From positions 1 to 64,000 of the forward strand of contig JAPDRO010000031.1 in assembly GCA_030247885.1 (NCBI GenBank): a DNA stretch of 64,000 nucleotides, in the 5' to 3' direction. How positions within the stretch are numbered: position 1 is the first letter of the stretch; each line of letters starts with the position of its first letter. Source of the DNA: Taxawa tesnikishii (nom. ined.) (lineage: Eukaryota; Ascomycota; Dothideomycetes; Dothideales). Shown piece by piece: positions 33,924 to 43,891 of this stretch. The notes beneath the pieces were generated by a model that did no database searches, was not told the origin of the DNA, and saw only the letters and a program-made list of their open reading frames with translations. The position numbers were made by a program, and so were the translations under genes.

Positions 33924-33996
33924 AGCCAAAGGAGAAAATCGAATTCTCATTCTTAATTCATGAAATTAACGTTCTAACCTGTTGAACTACTCGGGC
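33924..33996 (-). tRNA. trnM(cau): tRNA-Met (CAU), copy 3
   Basis: Acceptor GCCCGAG/CTTTGGC with one C-U mismatch at pair 4, anticodon arm TTAAT-TTCATGA-ATTAA, T arm GAGAA-TTCGATT-TTCTC. Confidence 0.82.
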
Positions 33997-34057
33997 GTTT
34001 TATTTTATTTAATATTTTATAAAAAATGATACATATTAGCACAAAATTAATATTTAT

Positions 34058-34132
34058 GGGAGGATACCCTGAATCGAACAGGGAACTTACTGTGCCACAT
34101 ACAGTTGTTCTACCTATTGAACTATATCCACC
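34058..34132 (-). tRNA. trnH(gug): tRNA-His (GUG)
   Basis: Anticodon arm ACTGT-ATGTGGC-ACAGT. Acceptor GGTGGAT/ATCCTCC has a T-T mismatch at pair 3. Confidence 0.88.
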
Positions 34133-34154
34133 TTTTATTGTAAATTATATAATG

Positions 34155-34227
34155 TTATGTTGGAGTGATTCGAACACCCAATAGTAAATACCAAAAATTT
34201 ATGACTTACCGATTAGTCGACAACATA
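34155..34227 (-). tRNA. trnQ(uug): tRNA-Gln (UUG)
   Basis: Acceptor TATGTTG/CAACATA perfect, anticodon arm TAAAT-TTTTGGT-ATTTA. Confidence 0.88.
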
Positions 34228-34242
34228 TGTAATAAATAACAC

Positions 34243-34326
34243 TAAGGTAAATCCGACTTGAACGGATAAGATTTAAATATCAAATAGTCCTAAGCTATTC
34301 ATGTCTACCAATTCCATCATTACCTT
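34243..34326 (-). tRNA. trnL(uag): tRNA-Leu (UAG)
   Basis: Class II. Acceptor AAGGTAA/TTACCTT, anticodon arm AATAG-CTTAGGA-CTATT. Confidence 0.9.
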
Positions 34327-34329
34327 TTA

Positions 34330-34355
34330 TACGCAAAAGCGATCGCTTTTGCGCC
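34330..34355. repeat. GC mini-element with palindromic core
   Basis: ACGCAAAAGCGATCGCTTTTGC is a near-perfect inverted repeat around CGATCG between trnL and trnF; the clearest member of the dispersed GC family. Confidence 0.85.
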
Positions 34356-34382
34356 ATATTAATTATATTAAATTATATTTAC

Positions 34383-34456
34383 TGCTCGAGATAAGATTTG
34401 AACTTATAGCCTAAACATCTTCAGAGTTCCGCTCTACCAGGTTGAGCTTCTCGAGC
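34383..34456 (-). tRNA. trnF(gaa): tRNA-Phe (GAA)
   Basis: Acceptor GCTCGAG/CTCGAGC perfect, anticodon loop CTGAAGA, T arm perfect. Confidence 0.88.
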
Positions 34457-34489
34457 TTAAATTTATTAAAAATTAAAACCATAATTTTT

Positions 34490-34561
34490 TGGAGAGATTA
34501 GGACTCGAACCTAAAATAACGATGTGCAAAATCGACGTTCTACCAATTAAACTATATCCTT
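34490..34561 (-). tRNA. trnA(ugc): tRNA-Ala (UGC) with poor acceptor stem
   Basis: Anticodon arm TCGAT-TTTGCAC-ATCGT and T arm TTAGG-TTCGAGT-CCTAA are good. The acceptor AAGGATA against TCTCTCC pairs badly: A-C at pairs 1 and 2 and T-C at pair 6. It is the only Ala tRNA in the window, so it should be functional. Confidence 0.78.
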
Positions 34562-34814
34562 TGGTGCAAAACCATCCAGGTTTTGCAGTATACGACTTCC
34601 GAATCTTTATTTCTTTTACCCGGGTTATACCGTGTATAGCTCCATTATCCTCGGTACAAATGTATCGTACATTATAGAATTGTATCGTAATTTATACTCC
34701 GACCAAATAAAAATATATATTTGTATAAATTACTATTATAATTTTTATCATATCTTAAAAATATGAAATCTATAAATCTATACAAAATATATAATATTAC
34801 AAAATAAGATTAAT

Positions 34815-34884
34815 AACCCACTCGGGGATCGAACCCGAGATGTAACGGTGAAAGCGTTATGTCTTAACCACTTGACTAGTGGGT
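34815..34884 (-). tRNA. trnE(uuc): tRNA-Glu (UUC)
   Basis: Acceptor ACCCACT/AGTGGGT, anticodon arm TAACG-CTTTCAC-CGTTA. Confidence 0.92.
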
Positions 34885-35422
34885 CTTATTAACATATAAT
34901 TAATTAAATATGGAAAATATTTAAGGCAATACCCCTACAAAGGTATTAAACCACTATACGTTAAAGGACTTTAACGTATACAATATTATATCAATATATC
35001 TTACATCAAAGAGGTTAAAGATTATTGTAAAGGCAATAATAATTCTTATAATTTTAACGTTTTTTTCTAAAAAACGCTTGCAAGGGTGAGATAACTTTTT
35101 CCAATCTTTTTATAAAACACATCACTAATGTATTTTATTTTAGATTATTTTATTTTTATAATTTTTGCATTCACCTTTAGTATGTAAACATTAATATTTG
35201 GATTATTTTTAAATTTGAATATAATACTAAAGTAATATTTGAATTATTTTTAAATTTGAATATAATACTAAAGTAATATTTGGATTGTTTTTGAATCCAA
35301 ATATAATACTAAAATAAAATTAAGATTAGCCAGGCTAAACTTCTAGTGTAAAGACGACTTTCACATGCAAAACTCTAGGTTTAAAGAGATATAAAAAATT
35401 TTTATCTTAAAATTAGCTCATT
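34885..35422. other. Spacer between trnE and nad5
   Basis: It holds the T-run hairpin AACGTTTTTTTCTAAAAAACGC (35059-35080, only partly shown) and a threefold tandem repeat at 35190-35312. No gene seen. Confidence 0.6.
35190..35312. repeat. Three tandem copies of a 41-bp unit
   Basis: Each unit runs ATTTGGATTATTTTTAAATT through GAATATAATACTAAAGTAAT. The third copy has compensating changes (GGATTGTTTTTGAATCC) that keep an internal stem, so the unit is a hairpin under selection or under conversion. Confidence 0.85.
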
Positions 35423-37390
35423 TTATATTTTTATGCTTTTAATTGTAGTTAATAAAGCAAATATTATTATAATAAATAAATTATTATCCGTCATAGCTAA
35501 GTAAGGTGTTAGTATGTAAAATATTAAACCTATTAATATATATAAGGCATATGATGTAATAACACCAGTATCTAAACTTGCAATATTTCTACTTAAATTA
35601 ACCAATCCTTTTTCTAAACCATAAGGTCCTATTAATTCTACAGAACCTTTGTCAATAACCTTAGTTGTTTGACCCCTAATTTTAAAACCAGATCTGTAAT
35701 ATATCTATTGTAGAATAGTTCAATTAAGAAACGTTGATTAAAGAAACTAAAGATATTATAACCTAATCTTGAGAATTTAAAATTAATAAGTAATTTAGGT
35801 AAGAATTCTGATAATAATACAGAAAGTATACTTAATGATACAGTAAATACAAATGGTAATAATTTAAAGAATGTAGGTACAGCAAATTCTGTATCTAACA
35901 TTATTTCATGACTAGGATGAATAAATAAACTATTATCTGTAAAGAAACCAGTTCCTAATCCTATAAAAATATCTTTAGTTAAATATCCAAAGAATATTGA
36001 GAAAATAGCTAAAATAATTAATGGTATAGTCATAAACAAGTCACCTTCATGAGCATGTTTATAATTTACTAAAGGACCATTAGGATTAGCTAAGAAAGTT
36101 AGATATAATACTTTAGCTGAATAAAGTGTAGTAAACATAGCACCTATTGTAGCTACAAAATAAACTATAGTACTTGATAGATAATATTGTCCATATGCAG
36201 ACTCAAGGATAAAATCTTTAGAATAGAATCCTGTCATAAAAGGTACAGCTACTAAACTTAATGAAGCTATTAACATAACTGAATATGTTAAAGGTAAGAA
36301 TTCTCTTAAACCTCCATATTTTCTAAAATCTTGGTTATCTGCTACTGCATGTATAACTGAACCAGCACCTAAGAATAATAACGCTTTATAGAAAGCATGA
36401 TTTACTAAATGGAATAAAGCTAAGTTATAACTTGATAAACCAACAGCTATTACCATCATACCTAATTGACTCATAGTTGAATAAGCAATAACTTTTTTAA
36501 TATCTTGTTGGAATAAACCAATTAAAGAACTGAATACTGTAGTTATAGCACCTAATCATAAACAAAGTACTAATACTGTTGAACTATATTCTATTAAAGG
36601 TGATGATCTCATTAATAAATATACTCCTGCTGTAACCATAGTAGCGGCGTGTATTAAAGCAGACACAGGTGTTGGACCTTCCATAGCTTGTGGTAATCAA
36701 ATATGTAAACCAACCTGTGAACTTTTAGCTGTAGCACCTATTAATAAACAAATACCAATAATTGTAATTATTGTTTCATTATAATAAGGTGCTAATGCAA
36801 ATACTGTACTATAATCTATATTTCCAAAAGATCATAATATTGCAAACATACCTACAGTTAATAAACAATCACCTACTCTATTAGTTAATAATGCAGATAA
36901 AGAACTTTGATTTGCTGCTATTCTAGTAAATCAAAAATTTACTAAAAGATATGAACAAACACCTACACCTTCTCAACCTACAAACATTATTAAATAATTA
37001 TTTCCTGTTACAAGTATAATCATCATAAAAGTGAATAAACTTAAATAACTGAAAAATCTTTGATTATGTGGATCATGACTCATGTAACTTATAGAATATA
37101 CGTGTACTAAACTAGATACTATTAATACAGGTATCAACATAGATACAGTTAAACTATCAAAATTGAAACCTCAAGATATATTTAATGATTCAGAATCAAT
37201 TCATCTGAACAAATGAATTGTCACTGGAATGTTGTTTAAACCTACTTCAAAAAAGCCAGTATTGCACAAGTTGTTGTTATTATTACGGATAAACATGTTA
37301 TTAATTGTGCTCCTCTTACTCCAACCTTTCTACCAAAAACCCAGATACTATTGATCCTAATAAAGGTAAAATTATCAATGTTAAATACAT
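35423..37390 (-). CDS. nad5: NADH dehydrogenase subunit 5
   Basis: Complex I antiporter-like subunit. It starts [14 protein letters not shown] at 37390, overlapping the nad4L stop by one base (TAATG). Conserved blocks: [46 protein letters not shown] and [16 protein letters not shown]. The C-terminal QTTKVIDKG(S)[12 protein letters not shown] is present. Three single-base losses in homopolymers break the frame (near 37258-37263, 35670-35676 and 35605-35612), the same in the right copy. Restored length is 656 residues, normal for fungi. Confidence 0.95.
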
Positions 37391-37659
37391 TATTTATATT
37401 GTATTGATATACTTCCTCTTAATCTATAATATGCTACTAAAATTCCTAAACCTATTGCAGATTCTGCTCCTGCTATTGTTATAATATATATAGCAAATGT
37501 TTGTCCTAATATATCATCAAAACTAAGTGAACTTATTAATATTAAAAATGTTATAGATAATAACATAATTTCTATTGAAATTAACATTAGTATGATGTTT
37601 TTTCTATTTAACACAAAACCTAATATCCCTATTAAGAATAAAAAGATTGAAAAATTCAT
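37390..37659 (-). CDS. nad4L: NADH dehydrogenase subunit 4L
   Basis: An 89-residue complex I subunit with three helices. It starts [14 protein letters not shown] and has [13 protein letters not shown] and the conserved [18 protein letters not shown]. The one-base overlap with nad5 is the conserved fungal nad4L-nad5 arrangement and implies a shared transcript. Confidence 0.97.
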   Translation of the reverse strand: MNFSIFLFLIGILGFVLNRKNIILMLISIEIMLLSITFLILISSLSFDDILGQTFAIYIITIAGAESAIGLGILVAYYRLRGSISIQYK

Positions 37660-37839
37660 ATTTCAAAAATTTGTATATAAAAATGACTAAAAATTTAGAG
37701 TTAAAAATTCTAAGCTCTTAAAGTTAAAATGCCTAAGCTTTTAAAGTAAAAAGTTTAAGCTTTTAGAGTAAAAATAAATAAGATTTAAATACTAGTAGCT
37801 AAAGAAATAGCTGTAGATAAAAGTATTAGAAAGAGGAAT

Positions 37840-38220
37840 AAATTCTATTGTTTTGAGTTTTTCGCTATCATCTGAATATGAATCCGTGTGAATAATAGTA
37901 TAAGAACTATAAGAATAACACTCTAAGAACTATCAGAATAAGCATATACATCTTGTATAGGTTGATATGATTTAGCTTCATCATATATTGTATATTAACG
38001 TTCCTGTAACATCTTAGCATACTCTAAATCATACTCTATTTGGGCTTTTTTTCATCACTTAAACTCTTAGGATATAATCCCTGTTCTGATGAAGGATTTT
38101 CAGCTTCAATAGCTCTACCTTTCCCTTTGTCCTTTTTGGCTAACTCTTCTAATTAACTATCGCTATCTGCATATACTGGTGCTAATATTATTCCACATTT
38201 GAATAAAATTCAACATATAA
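37840..38220 (-). pseudogene. Decayed hydrophilic ORF between nad4L and cox2
   Basis: Mirror of 60929-61309; see that entry. Confidence 0.45.
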
Positions 38221-38404
38221 AGCAAAAAATAGCCTTAAGTAAAAAAGGCTTTAGCAAAACACAGAATGACTTATGCAATAGTACTTTGGAAGTTTTATCT
38301 CTATGATATATTAATCAAAAGATAAAAAAATAATATAGACAGAGCTCCTACAAAGGTAAGAGCAAAAAACTCTAAACTCTTATATTTAAAACTACTAATA
38401 TTTT

Positions 38405-38520
38405 AGAGTTAAAATAACAAGCTAGCTTATATAAATATATATGAAATACACCTCTAAATATTATAGAGTTATTATTATTCTAGAGTTATTGTTATTAACC
38501 TTTTATTTTATATTTTTTTA
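38405..38520. other. Spacer with short repeats
   Basis: Repeats of TAGAGTTATT(A/G)TTATT and AAACTCTTA; no gene seen. Confidence 0.4.
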
Positions 38521-38559
38521 TTAAAAAGCGATAGCAAAAAGCAAATTTTATACTATTAT

Positions 38560-39083
38560 TAGTATTAATATATAAATAATTACTTTAAAGGTTTACAGGG
38601 CAAAGGTAATATAAGACCTAAATTATTCCAATCTAAGTCTAGACGTGTATCTACTATGGGCATCTCTAGCTCGTCTGAAGTTAGAATGCACTGATGTTGT
38701 GTCAGCTACCCTAACCCCAAAACGGACTAACTCTATATCTAAGTTAACTAACTCATTATATGCGTCCCTTAGCATTTCTGATCAAATATTAATACTCCTA
38801 TCTAAAGATTCAATCTAAATATGGGCATTTTCCATGTTTACTCTAGAATCTGGAGGTATTTCTGCAAAAAGAGACCCATTTGCGTCTATAAACAATATTA
38901 TATTATGCATATCTAAATATAATAACATCTGGTCAACGTACATTCTTAGTCTTAAGCAGTATCTCGAAACAGTCCGAGCTGTTTGTGTTCTTCTAAAGTT
39001 AAATTCATAAAATACTATTGCAACAATTCCTTTTAATCTATAATATGCTATTAAATCTAAAAAGTATATATTCTCTTTTAGGA
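38560..39083 (-). pseudogene. Decayed ORF directly downstream of cox2
   Basis: Mirror of 60066-60566; same in-frame TAG and frame change. Confidence 0.5.
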
Positions 39084-39835
39084 TTACTGTTCTTGTAATC
39101 AAGTTAAGAATTTTTCTAGGGAAATTGACTGGATAACTATAGGCATAGAACTATGTAAAATACCACAGATTTCTGAACATTGTCCAAAGAATGTTCCTTC
39201 TCTATTAATAAGAACAGACACTTGATTTAATCTACCCGGGTAGGCATCACATTTAATCCCTAAAGCTGGGCAGGCATATGAGTGTATTACGTCACCAGAA
39301 GAAATAATAAATCTCACATGTGTAAGTTCAGGTAATATAACCCTGTTATCCACTTCTAAATTTCTTAAAGCTCCGTCTTCCAGATCTGATTCAGGAACTA
39401 GATAAGAATCAAATTCTAATTCTTCTTCATCCTCGCTTAAGAAATCTGGGTATTGGTAACTTCAATATCATTGATGACCTTCTACAAATACAGTTAAAGA
39501 TGGGTCAGTAACTTCATCCATTAAATATAATAATTTGAATGAAGGGAATGCGATTAATATTAATATAAATGCAGGTGTAATAGTTCAAATTAATTCTATA
39601 AGTGTACCGTGATTAAGGTATTTATTACTTATAGGAGATTTGCTGTATACATAATTTCTAATTACAGATAGTAATATTCAACCTACACCAAAAAGTATAA
39701 TAACTAAGTAAAACATAATGTTGTCATGTAATTCAACCAGTGCTTCCATCTGAGGACTCGCACTATCTTGAAATATACACCTCACGCTCTAGGGGCGTCA
39801 CAATAAATAAAGAAATTCTCTAATAGATTAAGCAT
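39084..39835 (-). CDS. cox2: Cytochrome c oxidase subunit 2
   Basis: Complex IV subunit holding the CuA centre. The start [20 protein letters not shown] at 39835 leads into [21 protein letters not shown]. Two N-terminal helices are followed by GHQWYWSY and the CuA ligands His (DVIHS), Cys and Cys (GQCSEIC), His (ILH) and Met (SMP). Restored length is 250 residues. One T is missing in the run at about 39768-39770 (VYF-QDS), in both copies. The C-terminal tail LEKFLTWLQEQ is duplicated behind cox1. Confidence 0.96.
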
Positions 39836-40141
39836 AATATAATTAAAAATTAATGTCTATTTAATCTCTAGTTTATATGCAAAATATAAAAAGTAAAAGA
39901 TAATAAAACATCTTTAGATAAATACTGTATAATAACTATATAAGTAAATTACTTTTTTAACGCAAAAAAAAGCGCTATATGTATAATTTATTATAAAAAA
40001 ATTTATAAAATTTTTTTAAAAAATAACTAAAAAGTAAGTTACTTTTTTAACGCAAAAAAAAGCGCTAGATATAAATATTATATAATATAATTTATTGTAA
40101 ATTTAAAGTTAATATACAAACATTCAAACTAAAAATATCTT
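39836..40141. other. Spacer cox2-trnN with two GC mini-elements
   Basis: The elements TTTTTTAACGCAAAAAAAAGC at 39953-39973 and 40044-40064 (each followed by GCTA and one base removed here for length) are direct repeats 91 nt apart, preceded by AAGTAA(A/G)TTAC. No gene seen. Confidence 0.6.
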
Positions 40142-40214
40142 AAGCCCTTAAGATGAATCGAACATCTATCAAAATATTAACAGTATTCCGCTCTACCGTT
40201 GAGCTATAAGGGCT
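40142..40214 (-). tRNA. trnN(guu): tRNA-Asn (GUU)
   Basis: Acceptor AGCCCTT/AAGGGCT, anticodon arm GAATA-CTGTTAA-TATTT. The spacer to trnY differs from the right copy by several substitutions and indels (see findings). Confidence 0.9.
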
Positions 40215-40232
40215 AATATATAAATATAACTA

Positions 40233-40318
40233 TAGGAAGAAAAGGAATCGAACCTTCGATGGCCTACAGCCATTGAGTTTACAGCTCAACCCATCATACC
40301 AACAAATGGAACCTTCCT
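40233..40318 (-). tRNA. trnY(gua): tRNA-Tyr (GUA)
   Basis: Class II. Acceptor AGGAAGG/TCTTCCT, anticodon arm TTGAG-CTGTAAA-CTCAA, long variable arm. Confidence 0.92.
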
Positions 40319-40361
40319 TTTATTTTTTTATTTATTAATGGGGTTGGGTGTGTGGTTAATT

Positions 40362-41905
40362 TTTATTCATCCCGTGCAATTTCCATTACACGAACCATAT
40401 TTCGACTTAACACCAATCAAAGTCATGCATACGAAGATTGCTTGAAAAAATATCATCGCCTTTTTACGATGAGGGGAGATTAACAAGAAACCAAACTTAT
40501 TGCACATACTCCTTTCAGCGCCTGACGAGTGGTTAGTACCTAGCTGAGATTAGATTCACCGTGACGATGGTGATTCACGATTACTAGTAATTCCTTATTC
40601 ATGTAGTCGAGTTACAGACTACAATCCATATTATATCCAACTTTGGAGATTAGCTCAAATTCGCATTTTTGCCTCTCTTTGTTAAGGCGTATGTGGCACG
40701 TCTATAGCCCACAGTATTTAGGCCATGATGACTTGTCTTAATCCCTATTATCACATCCAGTATAGCGGAGAACTACTTTATAATAACAAATAAAGTCAGG
40801 GTTTACGTTAATTTAATGGATCTAACCAGAATCTCACGACATTAACTAAAGACAGCCGTGCAGCGCTTGTACAATTTAATGTTATTCAAACTGTGGTAAG
40901 GTTTTTCGCGGATCATCGAATTAAATAACATACTTCACTACTGGTTTCAGAAACGGTCTAATGATTTCAGTTTATATGTTGCCATATTACTCTTGAGGTG
41001 GAATGCTTACACTTTCATTTATAGATCGATGTGCTAAAGACTGACGCATACTAACCAGCTATGCAAGGTCAGTTGCATTTGGCTTTTAACCTAAGCAAGC
41101 TTGCACACGTCATTTGCCCCGGTTAATCTATGACATTCATCATTTTCTGCTTGGACTACTAGGGTATCTAATCCTTATTGCTACCCAAGCCTTCGTCCCT
41201 CAACGTCAGTTTTTACATAGAAGGATGCCTTCGCTGTTATCCGTTCCATTAGTATCAAAGAATTTCATCTCTACACCAATAGTACTAATATATACCTCTC
41301 ACATAAAACTCTAGAATATCCGTTCCCTTTAGGGGCTTGATATACCGTCTAGGTACCCTTTAAACCTAATAAAGATGACTAACACTAGTCTTCTACGTAT
41401 TACCGCGACTGCTGGCACGTAATTTGGTCAAGACTTATAAATAGGAAATTGTCATTATCATTATCCTATTTAGAATTTTATACGAGTTAATCGTTACTGT
41501 ATTACTATAATACACTTACATTCTTCCAAGTTACTGGTTCAGCCTTTCGGCCATTGACCAATATTCCTCACTGCTGTACTAATACGCATTGGGGTTTTTT
41601 CAGACCCAATGTGGTCGATCAACCTCTCAGTTTCGACTACGGGCTTAAGCTAGTTAAGCAATTACCTTAACTACTACTTACCCGAGATAGTTATAAACAT
41701 CTTAAAGCGAAATTTTATTTTCTTTTCATTTTTTTATTCAAAAAAATCGTATAAGGGATTTTTCCTTACTCTAAGGCAGCTATAACTTCATTTACTCACC
41801 TGTACACCACTTCATAGGATTAATCCTATGACGTACGATTAGCATGTGTCAAGTACTTGGACAGCGTTCAATCAGAGCCATCATCAAACTCAATATTTTT
41901 ATGTT
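40362..41905 (-). rRNA. rns: Small-subunit rRNA
   Basis: The 16S-like rRNA, about 1.54 kb, intronless. The 5' domain begins near 41905 (GAGTTTGATGATGGCTCTG, bacterial GAGTTTGATCCTGGCTCAG). The 530 loop GTGCCAGCAGTCGCGGTAAT lies near 41425-41406, the 790 loop GATTAGATACCCTAGTAGTC near 41170-41151, and the decoding region near 40380. Ends are approximate. A 35-nt tract near 41630-41665 differs from the right copy. Confidence 0.93.
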
Positions 41906-42102
41906 TTTATTAGTTTATAATACCATTACATTACTAATGAGAAACTTAGCCTAATATTCAAAATAGCTAAATGTTTAGCTATATAATATATAAAATATAA
42001 TTAAATTTTTATATTTTTTATTTTTAAAAAAGCGCTATATATTTTATTTTTATTTTATTTTTAAAAAAGCGCTATATATTTTATTTTATTTTTATTTTAT
42101 TT
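41906..42102. repeat. Spacer with tandem GC mini-elements
   Basis: Two copies of TTTTTAAAAAAGCGCTATAT at about 42019 and 42058, about 39 bp apart, separated by ATTTTATTTTTA repeats. They lie between rns and the decayed orf120. Confidence 0.7.
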
Positions 42103-42476
42103 TTAAAAAATCTGCATAATTTTTTACCATTATGCAGAATTTTAACCTTATCACCCTGAAAAGTACCTAATGTGTGATTATGCTTAAACGGATTTTTACT
42201 AGCTTGTAATTCAGATAATATTAAGGATTTTCCCTCTACATTAGGCACACCATGTAAGGTACCCATCCAAGTTAAAATTACGTGGACACTGTGTTTTTCA
42301 TAGGGGCTAGCTTTTAAATAATCATAGTATGTTAACTGAGGCTTAAAAGTGTCATGTTGCTCTAATATTTGGACTCCATTACTATTAACATATAGACCTT
42401 TAAACCCAGATCAACCGTAATACTTAATTATATTATTAGTTTCACCAGAATAATAGTAATTAAGGTTTTTTTTCTC
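42103..42476 (-). pseudogene. orf120 remnant (central copy, one base short)
   Basis: Mirror of 56671-57045. One A fewer in the run near 42122-42127 changes the last residues. See the right-hand entry for description. Confidence 0.5.
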
Positions 42477-42617
42477 ACTTTAACGGTTTTTAGAAAAAAA
42501 CGCTAAAATAAAATTATAGAATAAAATAATATATAAAAAAGTAAAGTTTAATTAAATATATATACGCATACGCATATAAAGATTTTTAGAAAAAATAAAT
42601 GTAAACTATATAATAAA

Positions 42618-43808
42618 ATGAGAATTTTAAAAAGTCATCCTCTTATTAGTTTAGCTAATGGATATGTAATAGATTCACCACAACCTGCTAATATAAGTTA
42701 TTTATGAAACTTTGGATCTTTATTAGGTCTATGTTTAATAATACAAATAGTAACAGGTGTTACATTAGCTATGCACTATACACCTAGTGTATTAGAAGCA
42801 TTTAATTCAGTAGAACATATTATGAGAGACGTAAATAATGGTTGATTAGTTCGTTATTTACACTCTAATACAGCTTCAGCTTTCTTCTTTTTAGTGTATT
42901 TACACATTGGAAGAAATTTATACTACGGATCATATAGAGCTCCAAGAACATTAGTATTTAGTATAGGTGTTGTAATATTTATACTAATGATGGCTACAGC
43001 TTTCTTAGGTTATGTTTTACCTTATGGTCAAATGAGTTTATGAGGTGCTACAGTTATTACTAATCTTATGAGTGCTATACCTTGAATAGGTCAAGATATA
43101 GTTGAATTTATATGAGGTGGTTTCTCTGTAAATAATGCTACATTAAATAGATTCTTTGCATTACATTTCTTATTACCTTTTGTTTTAGCTGCATTAGTAA
43201 TAATGCATTTAATAGCAATGCACGATACTGTAGGATCTGGTAATCCTTTAGGTATTTCTGGTAATTATGATAGATTACCTTTCGCTCCTTACTTTGTATT
43301 TAAAGATTTAGTTACTGTATTTATTTTCTTTATAGTATTATCTGTATTTGTATTCTTCATGCCTAACGCATTAGGTGATAGTGAAAATTATGTTATGGCT
43401 AATCCAATGCAAACTCCACCTGCTATTGTTCCGGAATGATACTTATTACCTTTCTATGCTATTTTAAGATCTATACCTAACAAATTATTAGGTGTTATTG
43501 CTATGTTTTCAGCTATTTTAATATTATTAGCTATGCCATTTACAGATTTAAGTAGAAGTAGAGGTATACAATTTAGACCTTTAAGTAAAATAGCATTCTA
43601 TATTTTTGTTGCTAATTTCTTAGTATTAATGCAATTAGGTGCAAAACACGTTGAAACTCCATTTATTGAATTTGGACAAATCTCAACTGTTTTATACTTT
43701 GCACACTTCTTTGTAATAGTACCTGTAGTTAGTATTATTGAAAATAGTTTAGTTGAATTAGCTAGCTATGATAAAAAACCATCTTTGAACAAAAATACAA
43801 CCTTGTAA
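42618..43808 (+). CDS. cob: Cytochrome b
   Basis: Complex III subunit with two b haems, 396 residues, open and intronless with TGA as Trp. It starts [20 protein letters not shown]. Haem ligands: His82 and His96 in [19 protein letters not shown] and the later pair in LHFLLPF and IMHLIAMH. The quinol site [19 protein letters not shown] is intact. Residues 99-122 ([19 protein letters not shown] and following) lie in a tract that differs strongly from the right copy. trnV starts 9 nt after the stop. Confidence 0.98.
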
Positions 43809-43817
43809 AAAATAAAA

Positions 43818-43890
43818 AAGAAATTAGCTCAATTGGTAGAGCAACCGTTTTACACACGAGAGGTTAGGTGTTCAAATCACCTATTTCTTA
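43818..43890 (+). tRNA. trnV(uac): tRNA-Val (UAC)
   Basis: Acceptor AAGAAAT/ATTTCTT, D arm GCTC-GAGC, T arm AGGTG-TTCAAAT-CACCT, anticodon loop TTTACAC. The anticodon stem ACCGT/ACGAG pairs only at three positions. It ends one base before the nad2 start. An identical copy lies at 33100-33172 and a decayed one at 16510. Confidence 0.85.
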
Positions 43891-43891
43891 C

